Below, one piece after another: positions 14,591 through 15,115 of a DNA stretch of 15,115 bases. Every line of letters begins with the position of its first letter. The stretch's first letter is position 1. The DNA is from DASWVC01 sp036401335 (GTDB lineage Bacteria > Verrucomicrobiota > Verrucomicrobiia > Chthoniobacterales > JAFAMB01). The stretch spans positions 1-15,115 of the forward strand of contig DASWVC010000411.1 of NCBI GenBank assembly GCA_036401335.1. The letters are read 5' to 3'. The notes under the pieces were generated by a model. The model was not told where the DNA came from. It made no database searches and was given only the letters and a program-made list of their open reading frames with translations. Position numbers and translations under genes: made by a program.

Positions 14591-15115
14591 TTATTGCGCC
14601 AGCTTCCGTTTGCCGTCGTAGTAGCCGGCCTTGCTCAATACGTCCTCCATGCGTTTGCCGATCTCTTCAGAGCCTTGCTTTACCGAGGTGCTGCCCGACA
14701 TCACCTTGGTGCCAACTTCGGCGATGATCTCCGAGATCTGCGGCCACTCGGCGAACCGGGGGCGGAACTCCGGCACCCCTTGCTGCCAGGACTCAACCAT
14801 GGAAGGAATAAATGGGAATCGCTGAACCATGTCCGGATCCTTGTAGGTGGATTGACGGCCGCTGACGCCGCCTTTCTCCACGTACTCCTTTGCCGTTCCC
14901 TTGCCCGTGGCCCATTGGATGAACAACCAGGCAGCCGCTTGTTGTTTGTCATTAGCCTGGCGGGCGACGGCGAGCGAGAACCCACCTAGCGCCGGCTTAC
15001 GACCATCGGGACCTTTCGGCTCAGGGGCAACGCCAAGCTGATCGACGATCTTGGACGATTTTGGGTCTGCCAACGTCGAATAAAAGGCAGACCATTCGGT
15101 GATCATCGCGACCTG
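14591..15115 (-). CDS. Extracellular solute-binding protein family 1 (MalE-like), C-terminal part
   Basis: The 3' end of a binding-protein gene runs off the right edge of the window; the frame is open to base 15115. The visible 174 or so residues show the C-terminal lobe of sugar-binding SBP_bac_1 proteins: VAMITEWSAFYSTLADPKSSKIVDQL, then LGGFSLAVARQANDKQQAAAWLFIQWA, then VSGRQSTYKDPD. The protein ends with a helix, KQGSEEIGKRMEDVLSKAGYY. Such proteins collect oligosaccharides or polyols in the periplasm for CUT1 importers. The Met at 15104-15106 is internal and not the start. Together with the two downstream permeases it forms a MalEFG-like set; an ATPase gene is not seen and may be upstream or elsewhere in the genome. 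Confidence 0.9.
   Translation of the reverse strand, partial: QVAMITEWSAFYSTLADPKSSKIVDQLGVAPEPKGPDGRKPALGGFSLAVARQANDKQQAAAWLFIQWATGKGTAKEYVEKGGVSGRQSTYKDPDMVQRFPFIPSMVESWQQGVPEFRPRFAEWPQISEIIAEVGTKVMSGSTSVKQGSEEIGKRMEDVLSKAGYYDGKRKLAQ

Noticed and set aside
1..15115. CRISPR arrays, tRNA, rRNA, insertion sequences, phage or defence genes
   Set aside because: No regularly spaced direct repeats, cloverleaf sequence or transposase, integrase or defence-type domains were seen apart from the toxin-antitoxin pair.

Overview
The window is a stretch of bacterial chromosome devoted almost entirely to carbohydrate uptake and use. It is GC-rich (roughly 60 % by eye). Most gene starts lack a clear Shine-Dalgarno sequence, and intergenic gaps carry copies of a dispersed GC-rich palindromic repeat. 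This is compatible with a free-living heterotroph of the Verrucomicrobiota type, but the taxonomic guess is weak inference. No rRNA, tRNA, CRISPR array, insertion sequence or phage gene was seen.

Region 1 (1-6634, + strand) holds the 3' part of a four-carbon acid-sugar kinase (DUF1537/OtnK family), an ApnO-family NAD(P)-dependent dehydrogenase, and a complete ribose/xylose-type (CUT2) ABC importer: a Tat-exported binding protein, permease, tandem ATPase and second permease. In characterised systems, ApnO followed by a DUF1537 kinase (OiaK) converts D-apionate to 3-oxo-isoapionate 4-phosphate. The most specific reading is therefore a branched acid-sugar (D-apionate/D-apiose-like) import and catabolism locus whose remaining enzymes lie upstream of the window.

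Region 2 (6660-7363, - strand) is a small VapBC-type toxin-antitoxin pair: an AbrB/SpoVT-fold antitoxin and a PIN-domain ribonuclease, overlapping by four bases.

Region 3 (7422-12254, + strand) is a second CUT2 importer that resembles the E. coli galactofuranose system YtfQ-YtfR-YtfT-YjfF. Here the tandem ATPase and the first permease are fused into one 895-residue protein. A consensus -35 box and a perfect 14-bp LacI/GalR-style palindrome lie just before the binding-protein gene.

Region 4 (12626-15115, - strand) is the 3' part of a third importer, of the MalEFG (CUT1) type: a truncated binding protein followed by MalF-like and MalG-like permeases. No ATPase is visible for it. It converges on region 3 across a 371-base gap rich in repeats and hairpins.

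One pattern links the three importers. In each, a strong GC-rich hairpin lies between the binding-protein gene and the first downstream membrane or ATPase gene, which would fit higher expression of the binding protein than of the membrane components. The points most worth a second look are this recurring layout, the ATPase-permease fusion, the apionate-type enzyme pair, the operator-like palindrome and the dispersed palindromic repeat.
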